Source: Prionace glauca (lineage: Eukaryota > Chordata > Chondrichthyes > Carcharhiniformes > Carcharhinidae). Taken from it: a stretch of DNA of 64,000 nt. Where the stretch lies: assembly GCA_037974335.1 (NCBI GenBank), contig CM075760.1, forward strand, positions 8,305,432-8,369,431, in the 5' to 3' direction. The translations under genes and the position numbers were made by a program. Under the pieces are notes generated by a model. The model saw only the letters and a program-made list of their open reading frames with translations. It did not search any database and was not told where the DNA came from. Positions 61,095 to 64,000 of this stretch are shown piece by piece. Position 1 is the first letter of the stretch; the number at the start of each line of letters is the position of its first letter.

Positions 61095-62132
61095 TCACTC
61101 GTGAACACGCTGGTGTTTCAGCAGGTGAGGTGACTGAGTGAATCCCTTCCCACACATGGAGCAGGTGAATGGCCTCTCCCCAGTGTGAATTCGCTGATGT
61201 TTTACCAGGTTGGATGACTGACTGAAGCGTTTACCGCAATCAAAGCAGGTGAATGGTCTCTCCCCAGTGTGAACTCGCTGGTGTCTCTGCAGGGTGGATG
61301 AATCAATAAATCCTCGCCCACAACTGGAGCAAGTGAATGGCCTCTCCCCAGTGTGCACTCGTTGGTGTTTCAACAAGATGAATGACTGACTGAATCCCTT
61401 CCCACACTCAGAGCAAATGAACGGCCTCTCTCTGGTGTGACCTCGCTGGTGTTTTAGGAGGTTGAATGACTGAGTGAATCCCTTCCCACATTCAGAGCAG
61501 ATAAATGGCCTCTCCCCATTATGAATTCTCTGGTGTTTCAGCAGGTAGGATGAATCAGTGAATCCCTTTCCACATTCAGAGCAGGTGAACGGCCTCTCTC
61601 CAGTATGAACTCGCTGGTGTTTCAGCAGGATAGAAGAGGTAGGGAATCCCTTCCCACAATCAGGGCATGTGAATGGTCTCTCTCCAGTGTGAACTCTCTG
61701 GTGTGTCAGCAGGATTGATGAGTTAATGAATCCCTTCCCACACTCATGACAGGTGAACGGCCTCTCCTCAGTGTGAACCCACTGGTGTTTCAGCAGATGG
61801 GATGAACAAATGAATCCCATCCCACACTTGGAGCAGGTGAACGGTCTCTCCCCAGTGTGAACTCGCCGGTGTGTCAGCAAGATGGATGAGGTAGTGAATC
61901 CCTTCCCACACTCAGAGCAAGTGAATGGTCTCTCTCCGGTGTGATTGTGTCGATGAGTTTTCAGTTCAGATGGAAATCTGAATCTCTTCCCACAATCTCC
62001 ACATTTCCATTGTTTCTCTTTGTTGTGACTGCACTTATGTCTCAACAGGCCAGATGATCGGCTGAATGTTCGTCCACACACAGAACACGTGTACGGTTTC
62101 TCTCCACTGTTAACCATGCTTTCCCCTTCCAT
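61095..62132 (-). CDS. ZNF-14, C2H2 zinc-finger protein, 12 fingers
   Basis: The ATG at 62132-62130 opens [20 protein letters not shown], with a leading GRTF finger followed by the WKC finger, the plan of ZNF-7 and ZNF-11. All 12 fingers have complete ligands: CSVC, CGDC, CSEC, CSKC, CHEC, CPDC, CSEC, CSEC, CSEC, CSSC, CFDC, CSMC. Linkers are almost all TGERPF. Fingers 3, 5 and 6 share the TSSILL or NSSILL helix and fingers 8 and 9 share QSF-LLKHQR, a sign of recent single-finger duplication. The stop follows HQRVHE. Upstream lie two splice-type blocks (62140-62390). It is finger-only and presumably a nuclear DNA-binding protein; likely functional. Confidence 0.9.
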   Translation of the reverse strand: MEGESMVNSGEKPYTCSVCGRTFSRSSGLLRHKCSHNKEKQWKCGDCGKRFRFPSELKTHRHNHTGERPFTCSECGKGFTTSSILLTHRRVHTGERPFTCSKCGMGFICSSHLLKHQWVHTEERPFTCHECGKGFINSSILLTHQRVHTGERPFTCPDCGKGFPTSSILLKHQRVHTGERPFTCSECGKGFTDSSYLLKHQRIHNGERPFICSECGKGFTQSFNLLKHQRGHTRERPFICSECGKGFSQSFILLKHQRVHTGERPFTCSSCGRGFIDSSTLQRHQRVHTGERPFTCFDCGKRFSQSSNLVKHQRIHTGERPFTCSMCGKGFTQSPHLLKHQRVHE

Positions 62133-62139
62133 GTCCAAA

Positions 62140-62400
62140 ACCCAATGATATTCAGATTACAATAATTTAGGCGATAGCGTCAGATCTTGTTGCAATGTTT
62201 TGTTTGAGTTTTCTCCCTTCTACTCCTGCACTTCTAATATCCTGTAAAAGAAAAAGTCTGAAGTTAAAAATTGAAGCAAATATTTCTCTTGGTTTGAGTT
62301 TACTGTGTGTAAATCCTCCCCTTCTCACCCTCTGGAAAAGGAGACTCCAAAATCCATCACTGTCAGTCCAGGATAGAAATTCACAACATTTTCTCACAGG
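62140..62400 (-). other. two splice-type blocks upstream of ZNF-14
   Basis: On the minus strand, one acceptor is near 62240 (TTTTACAGGATATTAGAAG) and a second block near 62330-62380 has TATCCTGGACTGACAGTGAT and TCTCCTTTTCCAGAGGG. Two similar exon starts in series suggest alternative exons or a small local duplication, as upstream of ZNF-7. Confidence 0.6.
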
Positions 62401-62684
62401 AACAGTGATAACCGTGTATGTGTCCTGCCTCTGAGAAAGATGACAGCCATTAATCCAAGTCTATCAGTGTTTCTCCTTCACTATTTCATGTGATGTGGGT
62501 TTTATTGTCACGACCAGCTTTTATTTCCTGCCCCTGAGGAGGGCAGTTAGAGACCGAATTGCATGTTGAAAGTCTATGGAAAGGCAGCAGATTCTCATGA
62601 ATAAGCAGGGTGGGTTTTTAAAATTGTTCACAGCTGTAATGGTTACTCAAGTGAAATTATATCCAGATTTTCCAGCATTTTGTG
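62401..62684. other. no gene recognised
   Basis: TTTTATTGTCACGACCAGCT to GGAGGGCAGTTAGAG may be repeat-derived. No coding motif is present. Confidence 0.35.
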
Positions 62685-62775
62685 AATTCTATTTAAATCT
62701 CACCCCCAGCTCTATGATGGGATTTGAACCCACCCCCAGAACATTAGGCTGTATCTCTGATATTACCACCACCTC
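62685..62775 (-). mobile_element. second-family SINE, partial, minus
   Basis: TGGGATTTGAACCCACCCCC (the inverted B-box region) and AGAACATTAGGCTGTATCTC match the copy at 268-412. Confidence 0.65.
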
Positions 62776-62799
62776 CCCGATTGTAGAGGTGCTGTAATT

Positions 62800-63035
62800 A
62801 CCCCCCGGATCGGTGCAAACTCGGGCCTGGGGTTTTTTTATTCTGGGTTTGAGGCCTCCTCCACCGACTGTTTCTGAAGCCTCTGCACCCACTTGTCTGC
62901 AGCTTCGGCACCCACTGTGCGCATGCTCCACTCAGAATCAGGTACTGCGTCTGCGCAAGCGGCTGCTGTTGTGACAATACGGCACATTCTCTCTCGCTGC
63001 GAATGCTGGGTAAGAGCACCGCCATAGGAAGGAGA
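62800..63035 (-). promoter_or_regulatory. GC-rich promoter block of ZNF-14
   Basis: GTGCGCATGCTCCACTC (62916) and CTGCGCAAGC words and the GCTGGGTAAGAGCACCGCCAT end (near 63005) match the block at 25640-25755. It lies upstream of ZNF-14 on the minus strand, which supports the assignment. Confidence 0.5.
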
Positions 63036-63177
63036 TAGTGTTCAACAGAAAACTGTTCTTTATCATCCAATTACGATCAGAACTATAGGGTTAATTATAT
63101 AAAATGATTAAACCAATTGATACGTCTGCCAGTGTGTGTGGTGGGATTGTTACTGGACGAGTATTCCAGAGACCCAG

Positions 63178-63425
63178 GGTCATAGAACATACAGCACAAA
63201 CAGGCCCTTCGGCCCACAAGTTGCACCGATCATATCCATACCTACCAGGCCTATCTATAACTCTCGATACCATTAAATCCCATGTACTCAGCTAGAAGTG
63301 TCTTAAAAGACCCCAGCGAGTTCGCCTCTACCATCACTGATGGCAGACGATTCCACTAACTCGCCACCTTTTAAGTGAAAAACTTACCCCTGACATCTCC
63401 TCTAGGGTCCTTTTAGAGTCCACCC
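63178..63425 (-). mobile_element. CR1-like LINE, 3' fragment
   Basis: ACAAACAGGCCCTTCGGCCC starts the inverted 3' end. The region GGCAGACGATTCCACTAACT is the inverse of the C-terminal coding block. Confidence 0.7.
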
Positions 63426-63439
63426 TACTCTGTTGTAGG

Positions 63440-63670
63440 TTGCAGCAAGATATAGTTGGATTGGTTGGATGGGTAGTGGTAGACTTTGAAATATATCACC
63501 ATTCCTTCACAGTCACTGGGTCAAAATCCTGGAATTCCCTCCCTAACTGCATTGAAGGTAAACCAATGGCACATAAACTGCAGCGATTCAAAAAAGTAGC
63601 TCACGACTACCTTCTCAAAACAGCTAGGGATGGCCAGCTAGCGATGCCCATGTCCCACAAATTAATAAAA
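63440..63670 (+). repeat. unnamed interspersed repeat
   Basis: TCACTGGGTCAAAATCCTGG, GGAATTCCCTCCCTAACTGC and ATGCCCATGTCCCACAAATT are typical of an abundant shark repeat whose other part is seen at 9636-9790. In one frame it reads GSKSWNSLP, so it may derive from the end of a LINE. Confidence 0.5.
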
Positions 63671-63683
63671 AAAATTTTACCTT

Positions 63684-63990
63684 GATAAGTGTGAAGAGAT
63701 GTATTTTGGAAGAAGTAACAAGACGGGAAATAATTAATGATTGGAAGGACACAAGGTGAAATTAGAGGAACAGATGGATCTTGGGATACTTATTCACTTA
63801 AGGTAGCAGAGTAGCTGAATAGAATAGATAAGAAGGCATATGACACATTTGCTTTTATCAGTGGTGGTATACAGTATAAGAACAAGGAGATAATGTTGGA
63901 GCTGTACAGAATGTTGGTTAGTCCACAGCTGGAATACCATGTGCAGTTCTGGTCACCTCACTATAGGAAGGATGTGATTGCCAGCACTTG
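63684..63990 (+). mobile_element. CR1-like LINE fragment at the right edge
   Basis: The plus strand has sequence for KCEEMYFGRSNK-like and AFISGGIQYKNKEIMLELYR-like blocks and then LVSPQLEYHVQFWSPHYRKD near 63917-63980. Frames are broken. It breaks off at CCAGCACTTG near 63985. Confidence 0.7.
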
Positions 63991-64000
63991 TCCCATAGCC

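Noticed and set aside
1237-62132. KRAB, SCAN, BTB or PRDM domains linked to the finger arrays
   Set aside because: None was found in the frames upstream of any array. The exons before the arrays show no such motifs, though more distant exons cannot be excluded.
6449-62138. Regular 84-base periodicity resembling repeat-spacer arrays
   Set aside because: The period is that of 28-residue C2H2 fingers in a coding frame. It is not a CRISPR array, and the genome is eukaryotic.

Overview
The window looks like nuclear DNA of a cartilaginous fish, most likely a shark. The evidence is many copies of a tRNA-headed SINE of the type common in elasmobranchs, several CR1-like and L2-like non-LTR retrotransposons, fold-back repeats, spliced genes with vertebrate signals, and two antigen-receptor V segments with 23-bp-spacer recombination signals. 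No species is claimed. The host gene content is a cluster of C2H2 poly-zinc-finger genes (called ZNF-1 to ZNF-14 here) on both strands, plus the two V segments; everything else that can be recognised is repeats, promoters and untranslated remnants. Layout. 0-5 kb: SINEs, a LINE 3' end, the broken ZNF-1 (-), a CR1-like LINE driven into ZNF-1, and its GC-rich promoter lying between the arms of a fold-back repeat. 5-8 kb: ZNF-2 (+, open, 10 fingers). 8-14.5 kb: a quiet AT-rich stretch, ZNF-3 (-, open, 13 fingers) with LINEs inside its 3'UTR, and a promoter block built as an inverted repeat. 14.5-25 kb: nested SINE/LINE insertions, broken ZNF-4 (+), open ZNF-5 (-, 11 fingers plus one degenerate), and a LINE-in-LINE nest. 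25-34 kb: a promoter block, a young CR1 fragment, relic ZNF-6 (-), open ZNF-7 (-, 16 fingers), and two more promoter blocks. 34-38 kb: tandem duplicates ZNF-8 (dead) and ZNF-9 (open, 9 fingers), both +. 38-49.8 kb: LINE remains, ZNF-10 (a copied fragment of ZNF-11), ZNF-11 (one nonsense codon), ZNF-12 (broken), and ZNF-13 (fingers without zinc ligands). 50-53.2 kb: the two V segments in opposite orientation. 54-57.5 kb: a long CR1-like element with an esterase-type ORF1 end and an endonuclease-RT ORF2. 57.5-64 kb: a promoter block, SINE/LINE fragments, and open ZNF-14 (-, 12 fingers). The zinc-finger genes are clearly paralogues. Each has a GC-rich CCAAT/NRF1/YY1-type promoter, a conserved block ending in a 3' splice site, one large finger-coding exon, and a recognisable 3'UTR ending near AATAAA. 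No KRAB, SCAN, BTB or SET domain is visible, so these are finger-only proteins, presumably nuclear and DNA-binding (inference from family). Six arrays are open (ZNF-2, -3, -5, -7, -9, -14) and the rest are decayed, the picture of birth-and-death evolution. The most unusual content is the V-segment pair, which resembles TCR alpha/delta V genes. It is either the edge of a receptor locus or a set of displaced orphans inside a zinc-finger cluster.
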